From: Cryomorphaceae bacterium MED-G11
GTDB taxonomy: Bacteria > Bacteroidota > Bacteroidia > Flavobacteriales > Flavobacteriaceae
Assembly: GCA_002457075.1 (NCBI GenBank)
Contig: NTKQ01000006.1
Location: 1 to 43,230 of the forward strand
Length of the DNA stretch: 43,230 nucleotides
Direction of reading: 5' to 3'
The translations under genes were made by a program, and so were the position numbers. Below, piece after piece: positions 16,521-24,393 of the stretch. How positions within the stretch are numbered: position 1 is the stretch's first letter; the number at the start of each line of letters is the position of its first letter. The notes beneath the pieces are model-generated. The model was not told the DNA's origin, made no database searches, and was given only the letters and a program-made list of their open reading frames with translations.

Positions 16521-17651
16521 TTATTCAAAAAAACTGATAATTGTATTGGAAATAAATTTTATTTGTTTTTTTGAAAGCTCAGTATGCATTGGTAATGAAA
16601 TGACCTGGTTTTTAACTTTGTTAGTTACTGGAAAGTCATTATCTGAAACAAACTCTTGTTTATATGCTTTTTGCTCATGAAACCCCAAAGGATAATATAT
16701 CCCAAAGGGAATATTGTTTTTTAATAAGTGATCTGCTAATTCATCACGTTTACCATTCATAATTTTTAGAGTGTATTGATGATATACGTGTGAATCAATA
16801 TCTGATTCAATAAATGGAACCTCAATTTGATCAATATTCTCAAAAGCAGCATTATAATGATTTGCAGCTTCCTGTCTTCTTTTGTTATATTTATCTAAAT
16901 ATTTTAGTTTGACATTTAAAATTGCTGCCTGAATAGAATCTAGACGAGAATTTACTCCAATTTCATCATGGTAATATCTTTCATACATTCCATGATTTAC
17001 TATTCCCCTCATCTTATAAGCTAGATTATCTGAATTTGTAAATATTGCACCTCCATCTCCATAACATCCAAGATTTTTAGAAGGGAAAAAGGATGTTGTA
17101 GCAATGTCTCCAATAGATCCAGACATTTGCCTCTGAGAATTTGAAAATTTATATTTAGAACCTAAAGCTTGAGCATTATCTTCGATTATTTGAAGATTAT
17201 TTTTATTAGCTATTTCTAATATCTCTTCCATTCTACATGATTGGCCATATAAATGGACAGGAATAATAGCTTTTGTTTTGTCTGTAATTTTATCTTGGAT
17301 CAAGCTAGGATCGATATTAAAAGTTCTAGGATCGATATCAACAACAACTGGTTTTAAACCCAATAAGAGAATCACCTCGATAGTAGAAGCAAAAGAAAAA
17401 TTTGTTGTAATTATTTCATCACCACTTTTTAATTCAAGAGCCATTAAAGCAATTTGTAATGCATCGGTTCCATTAGCACATGGAATAACATGTTTTACAT
17501 CTACATATTTCTGCAGATTATTTTGGAACTCCTTTACAATAGGACCATTAATAAATGAAGAAGAGTTAATTACTTTTTTTATCTCTCTATTAACTTGCCA
17601 TCTAATTTTTCTGTATTGACCATTTAGATCAACCATGTTGATTTTTTTCAT
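16521..17651 (-). CDS. DegT/DnrJ/EryC1/StrS-family sugar aminotransferase
   Basis: 376 residues from the ATG at 17651. PLP-dependent aminotransferase of the nucleotide-sugar type: D158 in IIEDNAQALG, PLP lysine K192 in FFPSKNLGCYGDGGAI, and the C-terminal HTELSKKQ segment seen in the family. An alternative TTG nine bases upstream falls inside a TAATTTTG box that looks like the -7 element, so the ATG is preferred. It is divergent from the Kdo transferase gene with 41 bases between starts. The context suggests amination of an LPS sugar, for example Kdo or a lipid A hexosamine precursor; that is inference, as no partner oxidoreductase is seen here. Confidence 0.86.
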   Translation of the reverse strand: MKKINMVDLNGQYRKIRWQVNREIKKVINSSSFINGPIVKEFQNNLQKYVDVKHVIPCANGTDALQIALMALELKSGDEIITTNFSFASTIEVILLLGLKPVVVDIDPRTFNIDPSLIQDKITDKTKAIIPVHLYGQSCRMEEILEIANKNNLQIIEDNAQALGSKYKFSNSQRQMSGSIGDIATTSFFPSKNLGCYGDGGAIFTNSDNLAYKMRGIVNHGMYERYYHDEIGVNSRLDSIQAAILNVKLKYLDKYNKRRQEAANHYNAAFENIDQIEVPFIESDIDSHVYHQYTLKIMNGKRDELADHLLKNNIPFGIYYPLGFHEQKAYKQEFVSDNDFPVTNKVKNQVISLPMHTELSKKQIKFISNTIISFFE

Positions 17652-17657
17652 CAAAAA

Positions 17658-17679
17658 CAAAATTAAAAAAGTATTTTTG
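17658..17679. promoter_or_regulatory. Back-to-back -7 boxes between the DegT aminotransferase and Kdo transferase genes
   Basis: TAATTTTG on the minus strand (17665-17658) and TATTTTTG on the plus strand (17672-17679) both match TAnnTTTG. They lie seven and fourteen bases from the respective start codons. No good TTG -33 elements are visible, so this is tentative. If correct, the aminotransferase mRNA would be leaderless. Confidence 0.35.
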
Positions 17680-17692
17680 GAAAAAGGATATA

Positions 17693-18928
17693 GTGAAAAT
17701 TTTTTATGAAATATTTATAAGGCTAGCTTATTTGCTATCTCAACCTTTAAGGATTTTATCTCCTAAAACAAATTTATTTTTTAAAGGCAGAAAGAACTCA
17801 TTTAAAATCTTAAAAGAAGAAATTAATTCTTCAAATAAAAATATTTGGTTTCATGTTTCCTCCCTCGGAGAATTTGAAATGGCAAAACCAATGATTGAAT
17901 CCCTCAAGTCAGAAATTTATGATCTTAAGATTGTAGTAACTTTTTTCTCTCCATCTGGATTAGAAAATTCTAGAGATTATAAAGTTGCTGACTCAATGGT
18001 ATACTTACCTCTTGACACTGAATTAAATGCTAAAAAGTTTATAAAAATTGTTAATCCAAAAGTTGCTGTTTTTATAAAAAATGATATTTGGTCAAATTAT
18101 TTAACATATTTAAAAAAAAATAATTCAATAATTTATTCAGTATCATCAAAGTTTGATGAATCTCAATTTTATTTCAAATTCTATGGAAAATGGTTTCTAA
18201 ATAAATTAAAGAAAATTGATTTATTTTATGTCCAAGATATTAATTCAAAAAGGATACTTAAAAAATACTTATTTAATGATATAAATATATCAGGAGATTC
18301 TAGGTTTACATCAGTAATCAGAACACTTAAAGAGAATAAAAAAATAAATAAAATAGAAAAGTTTATTGATAATCAAAAATGCTTTATAGCAGGAAGTGTA
18401 TGGGAAAAAGATATTAAATTGATCGATAAAACCATAAAAAATAAAAGTATAAAGTCCATAATTGCTCCACATGATATTTCATCTGATTTTATTAATAAAT
18501 TGGATAATCTATATGGTGAAGAAGCTATTAAATTTTCATGTTTAAAATCTGAAGATGATTTTAAAAGAAAAATTTTAATTATCGATTCAATAGGTATCTT
18601 AAAATATTTATATGCCTATGGGAGTATTTCATATGTAGGTGGCGGAATGTCAAATAAAGGGCTTCATAATATTCTTGAGCCGGCAGTTTTTTCTTGTCCT
18701 GTAATAATTGGCCTTAATTACCAAGGATATACTGAAGCTGAAGAACTAATAGAATTAGGAGGAGTATATTCAGTCAAGGATTCTGAAGAATTTTATGAAA
18801 TCTTTTCATCGTTAAATAATTCTGAGAAAAAGAGAAATGAGTCTGGACTAGCTAACATAAATTATATATTAAAAGAAGTAGAAAAAAATTCAATAATAAT
18901 TCAATCCTTAACAAAAAATTTACAGTAA
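17693..18928 (+). CDS. waaA: 3-deoxy-D-manno-octulosonic acid (Kdo) transferase
   Basis: 411 residues, standard for KdtA/WaaA, which adds Kdo from CMP-Kdo to lipid IVA at the inner face of the cytoplasmic membrane. A hydrophobic N-terminal helix (about 5-22) is followed by WFHVSSLGEFEMAKPMIESL, with E60 at the catalytic Glu position. The GT-B C-terminal half has APHDISSDF and YVGGGMSNKGLHNILEPAVFSCPVI. The initiator is GTG; there is no in-frame ATG upstream. Together with lpxK further along, it shows that the cell makes lipid A with a Kdo core. It is divergent from a sugar aminotransferase gene. Confidence 0.93.
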   Translation: MKIFYEIFIRLAYLLSQPLRILSPKTNLFFKGRKNSFKILKEEINSSNKNIWFHVSSLGEFEMAKPMIESLKSEIYDLKIVVTFFSPSGLENSRDYKVADSMVYLPLDTELNAKKFIKIVNPKVAVFIKNDIWSNYLTYLKKNNSIIYSVSSKFDESQFYFKFYGKWFLNKLKKIDLFYVQDINSKRILKKYLFNDINISGDSRFTSVIRTLKENKKINKIEKFIDNQKCFIAGSVWEKDIKLIDKTIKNKSIKSIIAPHDISSDFINKLDNLYGEEAIKFSCLKSEDDFKRKILIIDSIGILKYLYAYGSISYVGGGMSNKGLHNILEPAVFSCPVIIGLNYQGYTEAEELIELGGVYSVKDSEEFYEIFSSLNNSEKKRNESGLANINYILKEVEKNSIIIQSLTKNLQ

Positions 18929-18944
18929 TTATAATTTATAAATA

Positions 18945-18952
18945 TAAATTTG
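18945..18952 (+). promoter_or_regulatory. Possible -7 box of the alkaline phosphatase gene
   Basis: TAAATTTG (TAnnTTTG) ends six bases before the ATG at 18958 and lies in the 29-base gap after waaA. No TTG is found at the expected -33 position. It would give a leaderless or almost leaderless mRNA. Confidence 0.35.
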
Positions 18953-18957
18953 CAATT

Positions 18958-20010
18958 ATGCTAAGAAAGTTAATATTAATAATAGTTTTTCTCTCACCCT
19001 TATTTAGTTTCAGTCAAGATTCCAAGGCTCCAAATATTATTATGATGATAGGAGATGGTATGGGATTATCTCAAATTTCATCTGGCATGTATTCTAATAA
19101 TAATTATACTTCACTAGAAAGATCTCAGCATGTTGGTTTAATCAAAACTCATTCATTTGATAATCTAGTCACTGATTCTGCTGCATCTGGAACTGCAATG
19201 TCATCAGGTGTTAAAACTTACAACAGAGTAGTTGGTATGGATGAGAATTTTATTCCTGTAAAGTCTATTCTTGAAATCTCCAGAGATAAAGGCTATATGA
19301 CTGCTATTATTGCTACTTCTACTATTGTTCATGCTACGCCAGCATCATATTATTCAAAAGTAAAAAGTAGATATGATTATAATGAAATAGCAAGTCAATT
19401 ATCTAAGAGTAATATTAATTTTTTTGTAGGGGGTGGTGAGAAATATTTTAATGATAGGCGTGATAAAAGAAACTTAATGAACGAAATGGATGATTATTCA
19501 TTTGCAAATAGTTTAGAAAATTTTATTGAAATCAATTCAAATAAAATTGGATTTTTAACTAATTATGATGATCCTATTGGAAAACATGAAGGAAGAAAAC
19601 CATCTCTAGAAGATATGGTTCAGGCAACTATTAAAAAGCTTACGAGCTTCAATAAACCTTTCTTTCTATTAGTTGAAGGTTCACAAATTGATTGGGGTGG
19701 CCATGATAATGATTCAGAACATGTGATTAGCGAAATGTTAGAGTTTGACAGAACAGTTGGAAAGGTTTTTAACTTTGCTGAAAAAGATAAAAATACTACA
19801 GTAGTTATTACAGCAGATCATGAGACAGGAGGTCTTTCAATTGTTGATGGTAATCTAGAAGATTCTAAAGTTATAATTAAATATGTGTCAGAAGATCATA
19901 CAGCTACAATGGTTCCAATATTTAGTTTAGGTCCTTATTCGTCACTTTTCAACGGCATTTATGATAATACTGAAATTTTTGATAAATTAGAAGCAATCAT
20001 TATAAAATGA
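18958..20010 (+). CDS. Secreted alkaline phosphatase (PhoA family)
   Basis: 350 residues, compact relative to E. coli PhoA (about 470). A signal peptide spans about 1-20 (cut near SFSQ-DS). The active site is recognisable: IGDGMG with metal ligand D33, nucleophile S74 in TDSAASGT, metal ligands D245 and H249 in QIDWGGHDND, D287-H288 in TADHETGG, and a C-terminal SEDHTATMVP histidine. It releases phosphate from organic esters outside the cytoplasm. The last codons overlap the next gene start (ATGA at 20007-20010), so it is coupled to the D-aminoacylase-like lipoprotein. No Pho-box was identified. Confidence 0.92.
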   Translation: MLRKLILIIVFLSPLFSFSQDSKAPNIIMMIGDGMGLSQISSGMYSNNNYTSLERSQHVGLIKTHSFDNLVTDSAASGTAMSSGVKTYNRVVGMDENFIPVKSILEISRDKGYMTAIIATSTIVHATPASYYSKVKSRYDYNEIASQLSKSNINFFVGGGEKYFNDRRDKRNLMNEMDDYSFANSLENFIEINSNKIGFLTNYDDPIGKHEGRKPSLEDMVQATIKKLTSFNKPFFLLVEGSQIDWGGHDNDSEHVISEMLEFDRTVGKVFNFAEKDKNTTVVITADHETGGLSIVDGNLEDSKVIIKYVSEDHTATMVPIFSLGPYSSLFNGIYDNTEIFDKLEAIIIK

Positions 20011-21629
20011 AAAAAATATTTTTAGTACTCGTATTATTAGCTTTATCATGCAATAATGAACCAATTAATGTTGATGTCTTAATTTCTGGTGGAACAATTC
20101 ATGATGGCAGTGGAGATAAAGGATATATTGGTAATGTTGCCATAAAAAATGACACGATTTTTTATGTTGGGAAAAAAAATAATTTTTTAGCCAATCAAAC
20201 AATTAATGCTTCTGGTAAAGTAGTTTCTCCTGGGTTTATCAATATGCTTAGTTGGGGTTATAACACATTGATGCAAGATGGTAGATCATTAAGTGATTTG
20301 AAACAAGGTGTTACATTAGAGGTTTTTGGTGAAGGTACTTCTCCTGGACCTAGAGGCTCAATAAGGAATAATAATTATGTTTCTTTTGGAGAAGCAATGG
20401 AAAAATTAGAATCAAGTGGTGTTTCAACTAATATTGCATCATATTTAGGATCTGCTACTGTAAGGATTCAAGAGGTTGGTTTTGCAAACAGAAAGGCAAC
20501 ATCTGAAGAAATGAACTCTATGAAAAATATTGTTAGAATAGCCATGGAGGAAGGAGCTATGGGTATCGGATCTTCGTTAATATATGCCCCTGGTGATTAT
20601 GCTGACACAGATGAGTTAGTTGAGTTATCAAAAATAGCATCATCATATGGAGGAAGCTATATATCTCATATGAGAAATGAAGATTTTAGGGTTTTAGAAG
20701 CAGTTGATGAATTACTAGAAATTGCAGAAAGAGCAAATATACCTTCTCAAATTTATCATCTAAAAACTTCAAGAAAACCTAATTGGCATCTATTAGATTC
20801 AGTAATTGATAAAGTAGAAAGCGCCAGAGAACAAGGTTTAAAAATTACTGCTGACATGTATACTTATCCTGCTTCCTCAACAGGATTAACAGGAGTAATA
20901 CCAACATGGGTTCAAGAAGGTGGAACACAAGCGTGGATAAACCGTATGAAAAGATCTGATATAAGAGAGAGACTTTTTCAAGATATAAGAAAAGAACTTT
21001 CAGAACAGCCTCCAGAAGATATATTAATGGTTGGCTTTAACAAACAATCTATGTCAAGTAAATATAGAGGTTTGACAATCGCTGAAGCAGCAAAGATTAG
21101 AGGAGAATCTCCTGAAGAAGCTATCGTAAATCTTATAATCGAAGATGGTAGTAGAATTCAGTGTATATATTTTAGTATGTCAGAAGATAATGTTAGAAAA
21201 AAGATAATGCTTCCGTGGGTTTCATTTGACTCAGATGCTGGATCCTATTCAGATATATCTAAAGATTTTATTACTCATCCAAGAGCATTTGGAAGTTTTG
21301 CAAGAGTATTAGGTAAATATGTAAGAGAAGAGAAATTGATTACAATGGAAGAGGCAATTAGAAGATTATCTGGGTTTCCTGCTGAAAATTTAGGAATTAA
21401 AAAAAGAGGATATTTGAAAACAGGTTTTTTTGCGGATGTTGTAGTTTTTGACCCAAAAATAATAGAAGACAAAGCTACTTTTGAAAAGCCTCTTCAATTT
21501 GCAGTTGGAGTTGAAGATGTATTTGTAAACGGAACTCAAGTATTATCAAAAGGAGAACATACTGGAAATTTTTCTGGGAGATTTGTAAAAGGATCTGGAT
21601 ATAGAGGACTAAATAACTTTGAAGATTAA
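20007..21629 (+). CDS. D-aminoacylase-like amidohydrolase lipoprotein with altered metal site
   Basis: 540 residues, amidohydrolase family 3 (N-acyl-D-amino-acid deacylase type). A lipoprotein signal ends at C15 (LALSC), so it is exported and lipid-anchored. Overall layout and later ligands are kept: H221 in YISHMRNED, H251 in QIYHLK, D410 in FDSDAG. However, the HxH normally found in PGFIDxHxH is replaced: the sequence is PGFINMLSWG, with L81 and W83 at the two His positions, and the metal-bridging Cys of GNCG is lost (GEG at 108-110). It may use a single metal or act on another substrate. It is coupled to the alkaline phosphatase gene and followed by a tRNA gene. Confidence 0.83.
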   Translation: MKKIFLVLVLLALSCNNEPINVDVLISGGTIHDGSGDKGYIGNVAIKNDTIFYVGKKNNFLANQTINASGKVVSPGFINMLSWGYNTLMQDGRSLSDLKQGVTLEVFGEGTSPGPRGSIRNNNYVSFGEAMEKLESSGVSTNIASYLGSATVRIQEVGFANRKATSEEMNSMKNIVRIAMEEGAMGIGSSLIYAPGDYADTDELVELSKIASSYGGSYISHMRNEDFRVLEAVDELLEIAERANIPSQIYHLKTSRKPNWHLLDSVIDKVESAREQGLKITADMYTYPASSTGLTGVIPTWVQEGGTQAWINRMKRSDIRERLFQDIRKELSEQPPEDILMVGFNKQSMSSKYRGLTIAEAAKIRGESPEEAIVNLIIEDGSRIQCIYFSMSEDNVRKKIMLPWVSFDSDAGSYSDISKDFITHPRAFGSFARVLGKYVREEKLITMEEAIRRLSGFPAENLGIKKRGYLKTGFFADVVVFDPKIIEDKATFEKPLQFAVGVEDVFVNGTQVLSKGEHTGNFSGRFVKGSGYRGLNNFED

Positions 21630-21635
21630 ATAAAG

Positions 21636-21717
21636 TGCGGGTGAAGGGACTCGAACCCCCAAGCTGTTAGGCACTAGATCCTAAGTCTAGCGTGTCTACC
21701 AATTTCACCACACCCGC
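21636..21717 (-). tRNA. tRNA-Leu, anticodon UAG
   Basis: An 82-base class II tRNA on the minus strand. The acceptor stem is GCGGGTG/CACCCGC with discriminator A (21636). The anticodon arm CTAGA-CTTAGGA-TCTAG has TAG as anticodon, decoding CUA and related Leu codons. A long variable arm and the TTCGAGT T-loop are present. CCA is not encoded. It stands alone between the D-aminoacylase-like and M20 peptidase genes. Confidence 0.95.
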
Positions 21718-21727
21718 AAAAGGTGAA

Positions 21728-21759
21728 CAAATATAAATAAGTTTTTAAAAATAAATCAA
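21728..21759 (-). promoter_or_regulatory. Probable tRNA-Leu promoter
   Basis: On the minus strand TATATTTG (21735-21728) matches the -7 consensus and TTG (21759-21757) lies 21 bases upstream, one beyond the usual spacing. The expected start is five to six bases before the mature 5' end. Confidence 0.5.
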
Positions 21760-21761
21760 CT

Positions 21762-23135
21762 ATGAGTACATTATCTGAAAAGGAGAAAGAGAAATATTTA
21801 AATGAGCTATTTGAGTTTTTAAAACTACCATCTATTAGTGCTGATTCTAGGTATAAGGAAACAATGAATAAAACAGCTAAATGGCTTTCGAATGAACTTT
21901 TAAAATCAGGATGTGATTCATCAAACGTGTATGAAACAGATGGGCATCCAATTGTCTATGGAGAAAAACATGTAGATGATTTATTTCCTACTATTTTAGT
22001 CTATGGTCACTATGATGTTCAGCCACCAGACCCTTTGGAGCTCTGGACTAATCCACCGTTTGAACCAATAATTAAGAAAACTGATATTCATCCAGAAGGT
22101 GCAATTTTTGCGAGAGGTGCTTGTGATGATAAGGGTCAAGTTTTCATGCATGTAAAAGCTTTTGAACAGCTTATAAAAAAAGATAAACTAAACTGTAATG
22201 TAAAGTTTATGATAGAGGGAGAGGAAGAAGTTGGTAGTGATAATCTAGAAAAATTTCTTTTAGAAAATAAGTCTAAGCTTGATGCTGATGTTATTCTAAT
22301 ATCAGATACTGGTTTAAGCAATCTTGAAAAGCCAACTTTGACAGTAGGTCTAAGAGGTTTATCTTATATGGAGGTTAAAGTTACGGGACCAAATAGAGAT
22401 CTTCATTCAGGAATATACGGAGGAGCTTTAGCTAATCCCATAAATATTTTGTCAGATATGATTAGTTCACTTATAGATGATAAGGGAAGAATAACTATAC
22501 CCGGGTTTTACAATGATGTTATAGAAATTGATAAATCAAAAAGAGAATCAATAGAGGAAATGTCAAAATTTGATGATGAAAAATTCAAAGATTCGTTAGG
22601 ACTAAGAAAAACGAAAGGAGAAGAAGGATATTCAACACTTGAAAGAAAATCAATTCGTCCTACACTTGATGTAAATGGTATATGGGGAGGTTATACAGGA
22701 GAAGGGTCTAAAACAGTTATACCTAGTGAAGCTAGTGCTAAAATTTCTATGAGATTGGTGCCAAATCAAAATTGGGAAAAAGTAAGTGAGTTATTTACTA
22801 ATCATATAAAAAGTATATTACCTGATTCTGTATCAGTTCAAGTATCAACACATCATGGTGGAAATCCATACGTAACTCCTGAGGGTTTTAAAGGTTATGA
22901 ATCAGCAATTAAAGCATATAAGGATAGTTTTGGAATCGATCCTATTCCACAGAAAGATGGCGGAAGTATTCCAATAGTTCCAATGTTTGAAAGTATTCTT
23001 GGAATAAAAACAGTTTTAATGGGATTTGGACTAGATAGTGATGCTATTCATTCTCCTGATGAAAACTATGGAGTAAGGAACTTTTTTATTGGCATTGATA
23101 CAATCCAAAGTTTTTATAAACATTTTGGAAGTTAG
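21762..23135 (+). CDS. M20 family metallopeptidase (dipeptidase/CNDP-like)
   Basis: 457 residues, typical of the M20 dipeptidase subgroup with an inserted dimerisation domain. Zinc-site motifs: H83 and D85 in YGHYDVQPPDP, ARGACDDKGQ with the bridging Asp near 122, the general base pair E154-E155 in EGEEEVGS, and a C-terminal histidine in SDAIHSPDE. There is no signal peptide, so it is cytoplasmic and probably trims imported dipeptides. It overlaps convergently with ruvC by 4 bases. Confidence 0.92.
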   Translation: MSTLSEKEKEKYLNELFEFLKLPSISADSRYKETMNKTAKWLSNELLKSGCDSSNVYETDGHPIVYGEKHVDDLFPTILVYGHYDVQPPDPLELWTNPPFEPIIKKTDIHPEGAIFARGACDDKGQVFMHVKAFEQLIKKDKLNCNVKFMIEGEEEVGSDNLEKFLLENKSKLDADVILISDTGLSNLEKPTLTVGLRGLSYMEVKVTGPNRDLHSGIYGGALANPINILSDMISSLIDDKGRITIPGFYNDVIEIDKSKRESIEEMSKFDDEKFKDSLGLRKTKGEEGYSTLERKSIRPTLDVNGIWGGYTGEGSKTVIPSEASAKISMRLVPNQNWEKVSELFTNHIKSILPDSVSVQVSTHHGGNPYVTPEGFKGYESAIKAYKDSFGIDPIPQKDGGSIPIVPMFESILGIKTVLMGFGLDSDAIHSPDENYGVRNFFIGIDTIQSFYKHFGS

Positions 23136-23692
23136 ATAATTTTATCAGGGTTTTTATTAATAAAGCTTGACCAATTTGAATATTGTTTTTTAGGATTTTT
23201 ATTATCAAAATTGAAGAAATGACATACTGCAGCTGCCAATCCATCTGTAGAGTCAAGATTCTTGGGTAGCTCTTTTATTTTAAGCATACTCTTTAACATT
23301 TTTGCAACTTGTTCTTTACTAGAGTTCCCATTTCCAGTAATTGCCATTTTTATTTTTTTTGGAGAATATTCAGTAATGGGAATATCAAAGTTAAGTGCTG
23401 CAGCCATTGAAACTCCCTGAGCTCTTCCTAATTTTAGCATAGATTGAACATTTTTGCCAAAAAAAGGGGCTTCAATTGCAATTAAATCTGGATTATGGTA
23501 TTTAATTAATTCAGATGTTTTTTTAAATATTTTTGACAACTTAGCACTATGGTCATCTTTATTTGGCAGCTTGTATTCAATCAAATCTATTAACTCCATG
23601 TTATTTCCATGAATTTTAATTATTCCAAATCCCATTATGTTTGTTCCAGGGTCAATTCCCATTATTATCGAATTATCTGGTATATTATTCAT
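23132..23692 (-). CDS. ruvC: Holliday junction resolvase RuvC
   Basis: 186 residues. It cuts Holliday junctions with RuvAB during recombination. The four acidic residues are in place: D14 in GIDPGTNIMGFG, E74 in AIEAPFFGKN, and D147/D150 with H158 in LDSTDGLAAAVCH. The conserved GRAQGV and AITGNG segments confirm it. The start overlaps the end of the upstream lipoprotein gene by 8 bases. ruvA and ruvB are not nearby. Confidence 0.95.
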   Translation of the reverse strand: MNNIPDNSIIMGIDPGTNIMGFGIIKIHGNNMELIDLIEYKLPNKDDHSAKLSKIFKKTSELIKYHNPDLIAIEAPFFGKNVQSMLKLGRAQGVSMAAALNFDIPITEYSPKKIKMAITGNGNSSKEQVAKMLKSMLKIKELPKNLDSTDGLAAAVCHFFNFDNKNPKKQYSNWSSFINKNPDKII

Positions 23693-24161
23693 GATTAAGT
23701 TTAAAGGGTAGATTAAATTTTACTTCAACAAATTCCCCAACATTTGTTTTAATTGCAGGTAATGCATTAGGTAACTTTTCCACTGCCTCTTGAATTATTA
23801 AAACTAATTTTTTATCTAATTTATCTTTAGGTAAAAGATTAGTAAGACTAAAATTGCCGATGGTGTCTATTCTTAGAATCAATACGTATTCAGTTGTATC
23901 TAGTGGAAAAACTTTATCCTCGAGAAAGCTATTCATTTCCATTTCTATTTTATTTCTGAAACAAATTAGCTGATTATCAATGTCTAAATTTTCACATTCA
24001 GGAAATGATGGTGGCTGATCATTAATTGTCCAAGAAGATGCAGATTCAATTTCAGACTGTGATACTTTTAAAAAATTAGAGTCGCAAGAAGCTAGTGTAA
24101 TTAAAAAAAGTAACCATCTTAAAGGGAACTTAATATTATAATTCTTAATTAAGTTAAGCAC
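23685..24161 (-). CDS. Lipoprotein with TonB C-terminal-like domain
   Basis: About 158 residues from a GTG at 24161. A lipoprotein signal ends at C26 (ITLASC). A Flavobacteriia-type motif follows (PSFPECENLDIDNQLICFRNKI resembles the PxFPGCE...CF segment of their TonB-like proteins), then a TonB C-terminal-like region ending in AIKTNVGEFVEVKFNLPFKL. The frame stays open upstream to an ATG at 24293, but that extension would run through the start of the divergent gene and place 70 residues before the lipobox, so it is rejected. Function unknown; possible envelope interaction role. It is coupled to ruvC by an 8-base overlap. Confidence 0.7.
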   Translation of the reverse strand: MLNLIKNYNIKFPLRWLLFLITLASCDSNFLKVSQSEIESASSWTINDQPPSFPECENLDIDNQLICFRNKIEMEMNSFLEDKVFPLDTTEYVLILRIDTIGNFSLTNLLPKDKLDKKLVLIIQEAVEKLPNALPAIKTNVGEFVEVKFNLPFKLNHE

Positions 24162-24183
24162 GATTAAAATTACGATTTTTTTA

Positions 24184-24191
24184 TAGCTTTG
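24184..24191 (+). promoter_or_regulatory. Probable -7 box of the four-cysteine membrane protein gene
   Basis: TAGCTTTG (TAnnTTTG) ends four bases before the ATG at 24196, which predicts a leaderless mRNA. No TTG is seen at -33. Confidence 0.4.
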
Positions 24192-24195
24192 TCCA

Positions 24196-24393
24196 ATGGA
24201 GTTATTTCTAATCTCAGTATTATTGATTGCTATTGCATTTTCAGGGATAGCAATTAAATTAATTTTTAAAAAAAATGGAGAGTTTTCTGGCACTTGCGCT
24301 AGTCAGAGTCCTTTTTTAAATAACTCTGACGAACCTTGTGGTATATGTGGAAAAATTCCAACGAATTCAGAATGCGCTAATGATACTCAATGA
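24196..24393 (+). CDS. Small membrane protein with four cysteines
   Basis: 65 residues: one N-terminal transmembrane helix (about 3-24), a basic KLIFKKNGEF stretch, then a short domain with C34, C48, C51 and C60 (TCAS, CGICGK). I recognise the pattern as a small protein common in Flavobacteriia and usually annotated as membrane or secreted protein; no function is known to me. The cysteine spacing (C-x13-C-x2-C-x8-C) could bind a metal or a cluster. Its TGA overlaps the start of the Nramp-like transporter gene (ATGA at 24390-24393), so the two are likely made together. Confidence 0.78.
   Translation: MELFLISVLLIAIAFSGIAIKLIFKKNGEFSGTCASQSPFLNNSDEPCGICGKIPTNSECANDTQ

Noticed and set aside
17652-17660. 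TTG start for the DegT aminotransferase gene
   Set aside because: The codon falls inside a TAATTTTG box resembling the promoter, and the ATG nine bases later gives the usual N-terminus.
24162-24293. N-terminal extension of the TonB-like lipoprotein to an ATG at 24293
   Set aside because: It would overlap the first 98 bases of the divergent four-cysteine protein gene and place 70 residues before the lipobox cysteine; the GTG at 24161 gives a normal signal peptide.
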